Source of the DNA: Mesorhizobium erdmanii USDA 3471
GTDB lineage: Bacteria > Pseudomonadota > Alphaproteobacteria > Rhizobiales > Rhizobiaceae
Direction: 5' to 3'
Assembly (NCBI RefSeq): GCF_000472705.1
Contig: NZ_AXAE01000008.1
Coordinates: 186,001 to 250,000 of the forward strand
DNA: 64,000 nucleotides
Within the stretch, counting starts at the first letter, position 1. Each line of letters begins with the position of its first letter. A model generated the notes under the pieces. The model made no database searches and was not told where the DNA came from. It worked only from the letters and a program-made list of their open reading frames with translations. The translations under genes and the position numbers were made by a program. Positions 38,601-45,858 of this stretch are shown here, piece by piece.

Positions 38601-39077
38601 AAGGGCAAGGTCGACACCAGCAACTTCTTCATCGTCAACGAACCGAAACTCGCCTCCATCGTCTCCACCACGCCGGCCGGTGACAACCGAAGCCTCAACC
38701 AGGCGGTCAAGGGCAATCTCGACACCTCGCGGGTGAAGTTCGAGCGCGGTTATGCCGAGATCGAGAAAGGCAGCGGCTATCTGAAGCTAGCCAACGGCGT
38801 GCTGCGCGGCCCGCGCATCGGCACGACCTTCCAGGGCATTCTCTACGACCAGAACAACAATATGGACATGACCGGCACCTTCATGCCGGTCTATGGTCTC
38901 AACCGCATCTTCGGCGAACTGCCCATCGTAGGCGCGCTTCTGGGCAACGGCCGCGACCGCGGCCTGATCGGCGTCACCTACCGGCTCAGGGGCAACGCCA
39001 ACAAGCCGGTGCTCGACGTCAACCCGCTGTCGGTGATTGCACCGGGCATATTCAGGTCGATCTTCGAGTATCGATGA
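35697..39077 (+). CDS. Large AsmA/YhdP-like envelope protein (DUF3971)
   Basis: This is a 1126-residue protein with one N-terminal transmembrane helix (near residues 45-65, AGMVALILLAATAVYLIGL) and a long beta-rich periplasmic part. It carries a DUF3971-like middle and an AsmA_2-like C-terminus (ISPLSVIAPGIFRSIFEY-type ending). Proteins of this class (YhdP, TamB, AsmA) are thought to form hydrophobic grooves that carry phospholipids to the outer membrane. GTG at 35697 is chosen because CGGAAG lies seven bases upstream; other starts before the helix are possible. It is convergent with tyrS (six-base gap). Confidence 0.85.
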   Translation: MDQEQPQHEKIRFRRDEITDLGALPSACRVPPLGQASIGRGFRILSRVFAGMVALILLAATAVYLIGLSGIGSDRLRIEAETAIEKLAGVDVHVAVGPARITLDSSSFVALQVSDVSLETGDGKPMADAGRVRFGVRLIPLLWGDVRLTSARISDAHIVTAAMPSGGDWTAQLRNEDGLIDPEKLSEAVFGNIHRALDAVREDSMRRIDLRNVEFVLPETGSIKRVKIADASVVQSGPGGMTFSSKADVDGRKVTVAASATRDIGAHRVTALSANIDLAAADDTAASARKLGAVALKLTGSEGAGTTASQLTAALSSTGSVLDLGARGLLPADVDLNATLVDGSNKLQVDRLLLKTGRSSFDFGGSIGPKPATGAAGEEPSYRYDLTSDGSTLAPSESPEPALTFLARIAGVYQTKSHKLVAEQIAVRSAASSEVLGTAAVEFVDGKAPGINLALNVHDMPVSHVKQLWPWFSARNARLWVLANLFGGRVVDANLQFHVVPDRLGNGVPLSADEVFGRFQIEGSRFDTAGRIPPIRDAVGVVAFHGNDVDISLSSGTVFMPSGRTVAASNGTLSVKAANHPPVIGALDIDVAGEAPAVAELASYEPINAMRHVGFLPEDLSGTVTGHVRADIPLQSGVDTSKLDWQVSLDYTGLSLAKPLEGQTVTDAGGSITVDPQKAVISAKASLNGIPAELDLVEPLADDGPARSRKVALVLDDKVRAAAMPGLTPLLGGTVKVAIDKSGTGNQNVSADLTNARLDIPWAGWSKGAGVPANVTFVMTKSGDTTTLSDFNLDGKTFSVDGSIVLINGALSSAKFSKVTLNRGDDVAISVKRSGKGYAVDINGNALDARSLIKQFTSDVDAATKTTGTDNISVSADVEQLTGFHDEQLSNLKLDYSAAGSRVNGLKVSATASSGAAIAVSNTTGDGRRSLNVQSADAGAILRFLNIYEHMEGGSIALALTGAGDGPMKGKVDTSNFFIVNEPKLASIVSTTPAGDNRSLNQAVKGNLDTSRVKFERGYAEIEKGSGYLKLANGVLRGPRIGTTFQGILYDQNNNMDMTGTFMPVYGLNRIFGELPIVGALLGNGRDRGLIGVTYRLRGNANKPVLDVNPLSVIAPGIFRSIFEYR

Positions 39078-39083
39078 GCGGCC

Positions 39084-40337
39084 TCAGGCGGGCCGCACAA
39101 GGATGTGTTTTTTCTTGCCCAGTGAAAGCTTTACGACGTTTTCCGGACTCAGATCCTGAAGCGTGACCGCGCGGCGGTCGTCGCTGACCGGCTGATCGTT
39201 GATACGAACCGCGCCGCCCTGGATGTGCCGGCGTGCCTCGCCGTTGGACGATGCCAGCCCGGCCGTCACCAGCAGCGACAGGATACCGATGCCGGCTTCC
39301 AGCGCCGACCGGTCCGCGTCCACGGTCGGCAAGGTGTCGGCGAGCGCGCCTTCCTCGAAGGTTTTTCGCGCGGTTTCCTCGGCCTGGTTTGCCGCGTCTC
39401 GACCGTGGACGATCGCCGTCGTCTCCGTGGCCAGGACCTTCTTGGCCTCATTGATCTCGGAGCCGCCGAGCGCGGCCAGCCGCGCGATTTCGTCGAGAGG
39501 CAGGCGGGTGAATATCTTCAGGAAGCGCTCGACATCGGCATCCTCGGTGTTGCGCCAGTATTGCCAGAAATCATAGGGTGAGAAGAGGTCGCCGTTGAGC
39601 CACACCGCACCTTTCGCCGATTTGCCCATCTTGGCGCCGGAGGATGTCGTGAGCAGCGGCGTGGTCAGCGCGTAAAGCTGCGGCGTGCCCATGCGATGGC
39701 CGAGATCGACGCCGTTGATGATGTTGCCCCACTGGTCCGATCCGCCCATCTGCAGGCGGCAGTTCTGGCGCCGGGCGAGTTCGACGAAATCGTAGCCCTG
39801 CAGGATCATGTAGTTGAATTCGAGGAACGACAGCGACTGCTCGCGGTCGAGCCGCAGCTTGACGCTGTCGAATGTCAGCATGCGATTGACCGAAAAATGC
39901 CTGCCGACATCGCGCAGGAACTCGACATAGTTGAGTTTCATCAGCCAGTCGGCATTGTTGACCATGACGGCGTCGTTCGGGCTGTCGCCGAAACGCAGTA
40001 TGCGGCCGAAGATGCGCTTGATGCCTTCGATGTTGGTGGCGATCGCCTCCGGCGTCAAAAGGCTGCGCTGGTCGTCGCGGAAGGACGGATCGCCGATCAT
40101 CGACGTGCCGCCACCCATCAGCGCGATCGGCCGGTGCCCGGTCTCCTGCAGCCAGTAAAGCATGGTCGCCGAGATCAGGTTGCCGATATGCAGGCTGGTA
40201 GCGGTGGCGTCATAGCCGACATAGGCAGTGACCGTCTCCTTGGCGAAAAGCTGGTCGAGGCCGGTCTCATCCGAAATCTGGTGGATGAAGCCGCGCTCGC
40301 TCATCGTGCGCAGGAAATCGGATTTGAAGGCAGGCAT
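39084..40337 (-). CDS. tyrS: Tyrosyl-tRNA synthetase
   Basis: This is a 417-residue class I synthetase. The HIGH motif is LHIGNL and KMSKS is KMGKSAKG. The tyrosine-binding [11 protein letters not shown] is intact, and a C-terminal S4 RNA-binding domain ([11 protein letters not shown]) is complete. It charges tRNA-Tyr in translation. The start MPAFKSDFL agrees with family starts; an upstream in-frame extension of 23 codons looks non-coding and rich in Arg/Pro. A directly repeated element lies just upstream. Confidence 0.97.
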   Translation of the reverse strand: MPAFKSDFLRTMSERGFIHQISDETGLDQLFAKETVTAYVGYDATATSLHIGNLISATMLYWLQETGHRPIALMGGGTSMIGDPSFRDDQRSLLTPEAIATNIEGIKRIFGRILRFGDSPNDAVMVNNADWLMKLNYVEFLRDVGRHFSVNRMLTFDSVKLRLDREQSLSFLEFNYMILQGYDFVELARRQNCRLQMGGSDQWGNIINGVDLGHRMGTPQLYALTTPLLTTSSGAKMGKSAKGAVWLNGDLFSPYDFWQYWRNTEDADVERFLKIFTRLPLDEIARLAALGGSEINEAKKVLATETTAIVHGRDAANQAEETARKTFEEGALADTLPTVDADRSALEAGIGILSLLVTAGLASSNGEARRHIQGGAVRINDQPVSDDRRAVTLQDLSPENVVKLSLGKKKHILVRPA

Positions 40338-40407
40338 GGTTTGTTTCCCGAAAGCGTCAGCCCGGTCTGGCGCGGGCGTATGTGAACGGGCGCGTTTAGC
40401 ATCCAAG

Positions 40408-40439
40408 CGCGATCAGCAAAAGTGGAATCCGGTTTTGCG
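40408..40439 (+). repeat. 32-base direct repeat, copy 1
   Basis: The sequence is CGCGATCAGCAAAAGTGG followed by AATCCGGTTTTGCG. It is identical to copy 2 at 31 of 32 positions, 57 bases apart. The core AAAGTGGAATCCGGTTTT is an imperfect palindrome of a type common between genes in Mesorhizobium. Confidence 0.85.
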
Positions 40440-40464
40440 CCTGATCGCACGTCAACCAGGAGTT

Positions 40465-40496
40465 CGCGATCAGCGAAAGTGGAATCCGGTTTTGCG
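40465..40496 (+). repeat. 32-base direct repeat, copy 2
   Basis: This is the second copy. It differs only by G for A after CGCGATCAGC. The pair lies 180-270 bases ahead of the glycosyltransferase start and 70-160 bases ahead of tyrS. Confidence 0.85.
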
Positions 40497-40674
40497 TCCG
40501 CTCGCCTGCGCGCGAAGGACCACAAGATGTCTTGATGATCACCGGTTGTTGAAACGGCACAACGGGCCGTCCGGCACCAATGCTTGCTTCATCGTTTCGG
40601 CTGGCGTAATGAGGCGCCGCGCCAAAGGGTCTTGCAGCCCACGACCTAGAGCGGCACCGCACGGCATCCACCAA

Positions 40675-41442
40675 ATGCCATATTCGACGACAGAGCCCCG
40701 ACGCGACATGCCGGACGCATTGATATCCATCGTCATTCCTTGCAGGAACGAGGCGGCAAACCTGCCGCTGCTGATCGATGAGATCGAGGCGGCGATGGCT
40801 GGGCGCGACTTCGAGCTGATCATCGTCAATGACGGCTCGACCGACGAGACGGCCGCCGTGCTCACCGAGCAGGCAGCGCTTCGTTCTTTCCCGGTACGGG
40901 AATTGCGGCACCAGAAATCCGCTGGCCAGAGCCTTTCGGTACGCTCGGGCGCCTGGGCGGCACGCGGCGGTATCGTCGCCACGATCGATGGCGATGGGCA
41001 GAACGATCCGCAATACATTCCGGTTCTGGTCGACGCCTTGCGGCAGGCCGGCCCCGATTTCGGCGCCGCCCAGGGGCAGCGCCTCAAGCGCCGCGACAGC
41101 AAGGTCAAGCAACTGGCGTCGCGCTTCGCCAACTGGCTGAGAAATGCCATCCTGCACGACGAGACGCGCGACACCGGCTGCGGCCTGAAGGCGGTTCATA
41201 CCGATATCCTGCGCAAACTGCCATTCTTCGACGGCACCCATCGCTTCGTCCCGGCCCTGGTCATCCAGGAGGGCTATCGCGTCGTGCATTGCGACGTCGT
41301 CGACAGGTCGCGCCGGCATGGCAAATCGAATTACGGCATTTTCGACCGTGGCCTGCAGGGTGCGCTCGATCTTGGCGGTGTCTGGTGGCTGCGCCGCAGG
41401 CGCCGCAGAATGCCAAAAGTAGAGGAAATCAAGCGTGTTTAA
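40675..41442 (+). CDS. Family 2 glycosyltransferase, polyprenyl-phosphate sugar synthase (ArnC/RgtE-like)
   Basis: This is a 255-residue GT2 enzyme. IVIPCRNEAANLPLLIDEI opens the fold, VNDGSTDET and DGDGQNDPQ hold the nucleotide and metal Asp residues, and RHGKSNYG near the C-terminus is shared with dolichol/undecaprenyl-phosphate glycosyltransferases. No C-terminal membrane helices are present. It would load a sugar (galacturonic acid in the rhizobial RgtE case) onto a polyprenyl phosphate for a membrane GT-C enzyme, which is encoded two genes downstream. The start may instead be ATG 40708. It overlaps the next gene by eight bases. Confidence 0.85.
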   Translation: MPYSTTEPRRDMPDALISIVIPCRNEAANLPLLIDEIEAAMAGRDFELIIVNDGSTDETAAVLTEQAALRSFPVRELRHQKSAGQSLSVRSGAWAARGGIVATIDGDGQNDPQYIPVLVDALRQAGPDFGAAQGQRLKRRDSKVKQLASRFANWLRNAILHDETRDTGCGLKAVHTDILRKLPFFDGTHRFVPALVIQEGYRVVHCDVVDRSRRHGKSNYGIFDRGLQGALDLGGVWWLRRRRRRMPKVEEIKRV

Positions 41443-41767
41443 CGTGCTTCAGGAACTGGGGACCTGGCTCCACCAGGTTTTCATCAAGCAATTCGATGCC
41501 TGGATCCTGCTCGGCTTCGTGGCGCAGTTCTTCTTCACCATGCGCTTTGTCGTGCAGTGGCTGGCCTCGGAAAAGGCCAAGCGCAGCGTGGTGCCGGTCG
41601 CCTTCTGGTTCTTCTCGCTGTTCGGCGGCGGCCTGCTTCTGATCTATGCCATCCAGCGCCAGGATCCGGTGTTCATCGCCGGCCAGGCCATGGGCATGTT
41701 CATCTACATCAGGAATCTCTGGTTGATCGCCAATGAGCGCAAGGCGGCGATGACCAAGGTCGATTGA
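41435..41767 (+). CDS. LAB_N-domain membrane protein (lipid-A-disaccharide synthase N-terminal-like)
   Basis: This is a 110-residue protein with three predicted helices and the motif FFTMRFVVQWLASEKAKRSVVP, typical of LAB_N. It has nothing to do with LpxB catalysis; family members sit beside ArnC/RgtE-type genes and probably help move or present the polyprenyl-linked sugar. The GTG start overlaps the upstream GT2 gene, so expression is coupled. The ArnT-like gene follows 40 bases later. Confidence 0.85.
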   Translation: MFNVLQELGTWLHQVFIKQFDAWILLGFVAQFFFTMRFVVQWLASEKAKRSVVPVAFWFFSLFGGGLLLIYAIQRQDPVFIAGQAMGMFIYIRNLWLIANERKAAMTKVD

Positions 41768-41807
41768 ACGGCCCGCGACATCAAGACATGACCAGAGAGG
41801 CTCAAGC

Positions 41808-43457
41808 ATGGCGTTGAACAGGAACTACATTCTTCTTTTCCTGTTCAGCCTGGTGATGACGGTTTCGGGGCTGGCATCGCTGCCGCCGATCGACCGCGAC
41901 GAGTCGCGCTTCGTTCAGGCGACCAAGCAGATGGCCGAGAGCGGCGACTATGTCGACATCCGCTTCCAGGACGCCTCGCGCTACCAGAAACCCGTCGGTA
42001 TCTACTGGCTGCAATCCGCCGCCGTGACTCTGAGCGGCAAAGGCGCCGAGGCGCCGATCTGGGTCTACCGCACGATCTCGACTCTGGGCATTGCCATTGC
42101 GGTGCTGGCGATAGCCTGGACGGGGACCAATCTCTTCGGCGCCAATGCCGGCATCGCCGCCGGCCTGGTAATGGCGGCGATCTTCGCCACCGCTTTCGAG
42201 GGCCGGGACGCCAAGACCGATGCGATGCTGCTGGCCTGCTGCGTGGCGGCGCAAGGTGCGCTGGCGCAGATCTATCTGGCAGCGCGCCGCAACCAACCTG
42301 TGGCCGGCCATCTCTGGTGGATTTTCTGGATCGCGCAAGGGGCGGCGATCCTGATCAAGGGGCCGATTGCGCCGCTGCTGTCAGCGCTGACCATCGCGGT
42401 GTTGTTTGCCTTCGAGCGTGACGGGCGCTGGCTGTCGAAACTCAGGATCGGTCGCGGTCTGTTACTGGTCGTGATCATCGCGTTGCCCTGGCTTGCCGCG
42501 ATTACCTGGAAGAGCCACGGCGCTTTCCTGCAGCAGGCCGTCGGCAAGGATATGCTTGGCAAGGTTGCGTCGGGCGAAGAATCGCATGGCCTGCCGCCCG
42601 GCTTCTATATGCTGACCTATTCGCTGTTCATGTGGCCGTTCGGGCTGATCGCGGTCGGCGCTGGCCTCCAGGCCATCAACCGTCTGCGCGACGATGTCAG
42701 GCTGCGCTTCTGCCTGGCTTGGTACATCCCGTTCTGGCTAGTCTTCGAGCTCATTCCAACCAAGTTGCCGCACTACGTCCTGCCGGTCTATCCCGGCGCG
42801 GCGCTGCTGATCGGATGGCTGCTGACATTGCAGCCTGATGATGCCAACACCCCGCTGAAACGCTGGCAGCAATGGCTGTGGTGGTCGACGGCCTTCGGGC
42901 TGGTCATGGTCAGCCTCGGCCTGGCGGCGGTCTGTATCGGAGCGCCGATCTATCTCACCCACACTTTCTCTTGGTGGAGCATCCCGGCCGCCGCCGCGGC
43001 GCTCGGCACGGGCTATTTCGCTTTTTCGCGGCAGTTGCAGGTGCCGCTGCCCCGCATCGGAGCCACCGCCGCCTGTGCCGGTATCACCTATGCCTTGCTG
43101 TTCGGGGTCATCGCCCCGTCGCTGAAGCCGATCTGGCTGAGCCCGGCAATCAAGCAGGCGGTGATTGCCAACCAGCCTTGCGAGACGACGGTACTGGCCT
43201 CGTCGCGGTACCAGGAACCAAGTCTGGTGTTCCTGGTCGGCACCAACACTGTTCTGACCAATGTCGGCGGCGTGGCGGAACATCTGCTTGCCGATCCCGC
43301 CTGTGCTTTGGGCCTGGCGCCGATCGAAGACGAGCAGAAACTGAATGGCATGCTTTCGGTGCAAGGCAAATCGGTGAACCGCGTCGCCGAGATCGACGGC
43401 TTCAACTATTCGTCGGGAGACAAAATGTCGCTCGGCCTCTATCGTGTGGCTCCATGA
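41808..43457 (+). CDS. ArnT-like membrane glycosyltransferase (GT39/83), candidate lipid A galacturonosyltransferase
   Basis: This is a 549-residue GT-C enzyme with about ten helices. The first periplasmic loop has DRDESRFVQATKQMAESGDYV, the catalytic Asp-Glu region of ArnT, and YQKPVGIYWLQ follows. ArnT relatives in rhizobia (RgtA-D, RgtF) transfer galacturonic acid from dodecaprenyl phosphate to lipid A or core. Mesorhizobium loti lipid A carries alpha-(1,1)-GalA placed by RgtF, and gene context here (GT2 donor synthase, LAB_N, PAP2 phosphatase) fits that. The assignment as RgtF is inference. Confidence 0.85.
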   Translation: MALNRNYILLFLFSLVMTVSGLASLPPIDRDESRFVQATKQMAESGDYVDIRFQDASRYQKPVGIYWLQSAAVTLSGKGAEAPIWVYRTISTLGIAIAVLAIAWTGTNLFGANAGIAAGLVMAAIFATAFEGRDAKTDAMLLACCVAAQGALAQIYLAARRNQPVAGHLWWIFWIAQGAAILIKGPIAPLLSALTIAVLFAFERDGRWLSKLRIGRGLLLVVIIALPWLAAITWKSHGAFLQQAVGKDMLGKVASGEESHGLPPGFYMLTYSLFMWPFGLIAVGAGLQAINRLRDDVRLRFCLAWYIPFWLVFELIPTKLPHYVLPVYPGAALLIGWLLTLQPDDANTPLKRWQQWLWWSTAFGLVMVSLGLAAVCIGAPIYLTHTFSWWSIPAAAAALGTGYFAFSRQLQVPLPRIGATAACAGITYALLFGVIAPSLKPIWLSPAIKQAVIANQPCETTVLASSRYQEPSLVFLVGTNTVLTNVGGVAEHLLADPACALGLAPIEDEQKLNGMLSVQGKSVNRVAEIDGFNYSSGDKMSLGLYRVAP

Positions 43458-43478
43458 CGGCTCGTCGATGAATTCCCA

Positions 43479-44294
43479 ATGCTCGTGAAACCGCGCTCTT
43501 CCGTTTCCGCCAGGCTCCTTGCGATGGGGCGCCGATCCCCTGACAATTTTCGCGACACCATGCGGATCGTGAGAAGGCGCTTTGCCGTTCGTCCCGCGCG
43601 TTACCCCAACATCGCATGGCCGGTATGGGGTCTGGCCTGGTTGTTGCTGACGGCGGCGGCATTTGTTCTCCTCGACGCGCCGGCAGGGATGGTTCACGGC
43701 CAATGGTCGGGCGCCAGGCTGGCCGAATTCCTGACCCAGTTCGCGCTCGGCGGCTGGTATCTGATCCCGTCAGCGCTTCTGCTGGTCGCTGCCAATCTGA
43801 CCGATTGGCGCAGCCTTTCCCGGCGATCGCTGATGCTGGTCTACAACTGGACCTGTGTCGCTTTCCTGGTGCTGAGCTCGGTTGGGCTGTCCGGCCTGCT
43901 GGTCAATGTCCTGAAATACGCGATCGGCCGGGCGCGCCCGCTCTACTTCCAGGATTTCGGTGTCCTTGCGCTGCATCCTTTTGCCTTCGACGCGCGCTTT
44001 GCCGGTTTTCCTTCTGGCCATGCCACGACGATGGGGGCGGTGTTCGGTGTGCTTCTGCTTTTGTTTCCACGGCGCTGGACTATTGCCCTGGTGATCACCG
44101 CCTGTTTCGCCTCGACCAGGGTTTTCGTCGGCGCGCACTATCCAAGCGACACCGTCGCCGGCTTCGGCCTTGGCTGCGCCTTCGCGCTCGCTTGTGGGCT
44201 GGTTTTTGCCCGTCTCGGCTTCATCTTCCGCCCGACGCCGTCCGGATTGCCGGTCCGCAAAGCATCGTTCCGCCTGATTGCGCCGCAGAAATAG
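43479..44294 (+). CDS. PAP2-family membrane phosphatase, possible lipid A phosphatase
   Basis: This is a protein of up to 271 residues with about six helices. The PAP2 motifs are present: KYAIGRARP (motif 1), PSGHATTMG (motif 2) and SxxxVGAHYPSDTVAG, read as STRVFVGAHYPSD (motif 3). It removes phosphate from a lipid substrate on the periplasmic face. Next to an ArnT-like transferase, an LpxE/LpxF-like role (freeing the lipid A position that then receives GalA) is attractive. Recycling of polyprenyl diphosphate is the alternative. The start is uncertain; internal ATGs at 43524 and 43560 are possible. Confidence 0.82.
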   Translation: MLVKPRSSVSARLLAMGRRSPDNFRDTMRIVRRRFAVRPARYPNIAWPVWGLAWLLLTAAAFVLLDAPAGMVHGQWSGARLAEFLTQFALGGWYLIPSALLLVAANLTDWRSLSRRSLMLVYNWTCVAFLVLSSVGLSGLLVNVLKYAIGRARPLYFQDFGVLALHPFAFDARFAGFPSGHATTMGAVFGVLLLLFPRRWTIALVITACFASTRVFVGAHYPSDTVAGFGLGCAFALACGLVFARLGFIFRPTPSGLPVRKASFRLIAPQK

Positions 44295-44301
44295 GTCCCT
44301 G

Positions 44302-44952
44302 CTACTTACCGTCCAGTCCGCCGTAGGACCTCACCAGCTTGACCATGTCGGAAGAGTTGGCCACTTCGCTTTCGAGCCCTTGCGCGACGCCGGCGCGATC
44401 GGCGACGGGCCGGTTCTGGCTGACCTTCCACTTGCCGTGGATCTCGCTGATCTCGATCTCCAGTCCGATGATGCCCTTGATCTGCGACTGGATAAAGGGC
44501 GCTGGCGCATCGGTGACCGCCCAGGGCGCCGCGCGAGGACCTTCCTGCGAGGCAGTCAGGTCGCCGATCTGCTGTGCCAGCCATTCCTGGTCGTCGATCA
44601 CTTTGGCGCTGCCGCGCACCTGCACGATGGCATAGTTCCAGGTTGGCACCACCTTGCCGGTCTCGCGCTTGGTCTCATACCAGGACGGCGTCACATAGGC
44701 ATCGGTGCCCTGGAAGACCACCAGCACGGGCGATAACGGGTTTTCCGCGATAAGCTTCCATTGCGGATTGGCCTTGGCCATATGAGCGCGCAACCTGCCG
44801 TTCGGCATGGCGGCCGCATCGAGCAGGAACGGGATGGCATTGGCCTCCGGCCCGTCGGGCCCGTTCGAGATCAGCATGCCGAGCGGATGCGCCCTTATCA
44901 GCCCGTGCAGGACATCGGGCCGCGTTTCCTGGAAATGGGAAGGCTCGTACAT
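44302..44952 (-). CDS. PaiB-like FMN-binding protein
   Basis: This is a 216-residue split-barrel protein of the FMN_bind_2/PaiB family (VPTWNYAIVQVRG and the C-terminal KWKVSQNRP are typical). In Bacillus, PaiB is described as a negative regulator of sporulation and protease genes, but the fold is that of flavin/pyridoxamine oxidase-like enzymes, so the name does not prove a regulatory role here. It is convergent with the PAP2 gene (seven-base gap) and downstream of an alpha/beta hydrolase gene on the same strand. Confidence 0.87.
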   Translation of the reverse strand: MYEPSHFQETRPDVLHGLIRAHPLGMLISNGPDGPEANAIPFLLDAAAMPNGRLRAHMAKANPQWKLIAENPLSPVLVVFQGTDAYVTPSWYETKRETGKVVPTWNYAIVQVRGSAKVIDDQEWLAQQIGDLTASQEGPRAAPWAVTDAPAPFIQSQIKGIIGLEIEISEIHGKWKVSQNRPVADRAGVAQGLESEVANSSDMVKLVRSYGGLDGK

Positions 44953-44974
44953 CGGCGCTCGCGCCTTTCTTCGC

Positions 44975-45649
44975 TTACCTCAGCCGCTTCGGTCGCGGGT
45001 CGGACAATTCGCCCGCCAGCCGGCGATCGAGATAGTCGGCGCATTCCTCGATCAGAAGATCGGCGTCGTTGGCGAAAAAGTGGTTGGCTCCAGGCAGGGT
45101 CTTCTGCGTGATGGTGATGCCCTTCTGCGTGTGCAGCTTGTCGACCAGGCCTTGTACATCCTTCGGCGGCGCCACCTTGTCGGCATCGCCATGGATGATC
45201 AGGCCCGATGACGGGCAGGGCGCCAGGAACGAGAAATCATAGGTGTTGGGCTGCGGCGCGATCGAGATGAAGCCCTCGATCTCGGGCCGGCGCATCAACA
45301 GCTGCATGCCGATCCACGAGCCGAACGAATAGCCGGCGACCCAGCAGCTCTTCGAATCCGGATGCAGCGACTGGACCCAGTCGAGTGCGGCAGCGGCGTC
45401 GGACAACTCGCCGGTGCCGTGGTCGAATTCGCCCTGGCTGCGGCCGATGCCGCGGAAATTGAAGCGCAGCGTGGTGAAATCGCGCTTCTGGAACATGTAG
45501 AAGAGGTCATAGACGATCTTGTTGTTCATCGTGCCGCCGAACTGCGGATGCGGATGCAAGACGATGGCGATCGGCGCGCTCTTTTCCTTGGAGGGCTGGT
45601 AGCGTCCCTCCAGGCGGCCGGCCGGACCGGTGAAAATGACCTCAGGCAT
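44975..45649 (-). CDS. Alpha/beta hydrolase (dienelactone hydrolase-like)
   Basis: This is a 224-residue serine hydrolase. The nucleophile elbow is AGYSFGSW, the acid and histidine lie in HGDADKV and PGANHFF, and LHPHPQFGGTMNN is the characteristic oxyanion strand of this group. Members are annotated as CocE/NonD-like hydrolases without fixed substrates. The start MPEVIFTG follows GGAG. The gene is divergent from the suf operon, so it may share or flank the iron-control site, but it has no known Fe-S function. Confidence 0.85.
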   Translation of the reverse strand: MPEVIFTGPAGRLEGRYQPSKEKSAPIAIVLHPHPQFGGTMNNKIVYDLFYMFQKRDFTTLRFNFRGIGRSQGEFDHGTGELSDAAAALDWVQSLHPDSKSCWVAGYSFGSWIGMQLLMRRPEIEGFISIAPQPNTYDFSFLAPCPSSGLIIHGDADKVAPPKDVQGLVDKLHTQKGITITQKTLPGANHFFANDADLLIEECADYLDRRLAGELSDPRPKRLR

Positions 45650-45740
45650 GAAATACTCCACTTACGTATACGAATGCGCGGCGCCCGGAACGAACCTTCC
45701 TCTGGCCTTGACGCAGGGCGAGCGTCTTCTTAGAAGCTAG

Positions 45741-45757
45741 TTTAGAACTATTCAAAA
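45741..45757 (+). promoter_or_regulatory. Irr/ICE-like iron-control palindrome upstream of the suf operon
   Basis: TTTAGAACTATTCAAAA is an almost perfect dyad (TTTAGAA, three bases, TTCAAAA) and close to the rhizobial iron control element consensus TTTAGAA-N3-TTCTAAA bound by Irr. It lies 100 bases ahead of the first suf gene. A related half (TTAGAA) sits just upstream at 45730. Irr control of suf is known in Rhizobiales; the site itself is read by eye. Confidence 0.65.
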
Positions 45758-45858
45758 CTGAGTGGCCACACGTCGAGCCCGGCCACCCGCGCCGCAAGCC
45801 GCGTAAATAGGACGGCTCGCCTTGGAATTTCAAGGAAATAACGCCATACGACAACCGA

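Larger units (their letters stand above)
40338..40674. other. Intergenic region between tyrS and the lipid A operon
   Basis: This is a 337-base divergent spacer. It carries two copies of a 32-base repeat, annotated separately, and presumably both promoters. No RNA gene is recognised. Confidence 0.5.
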
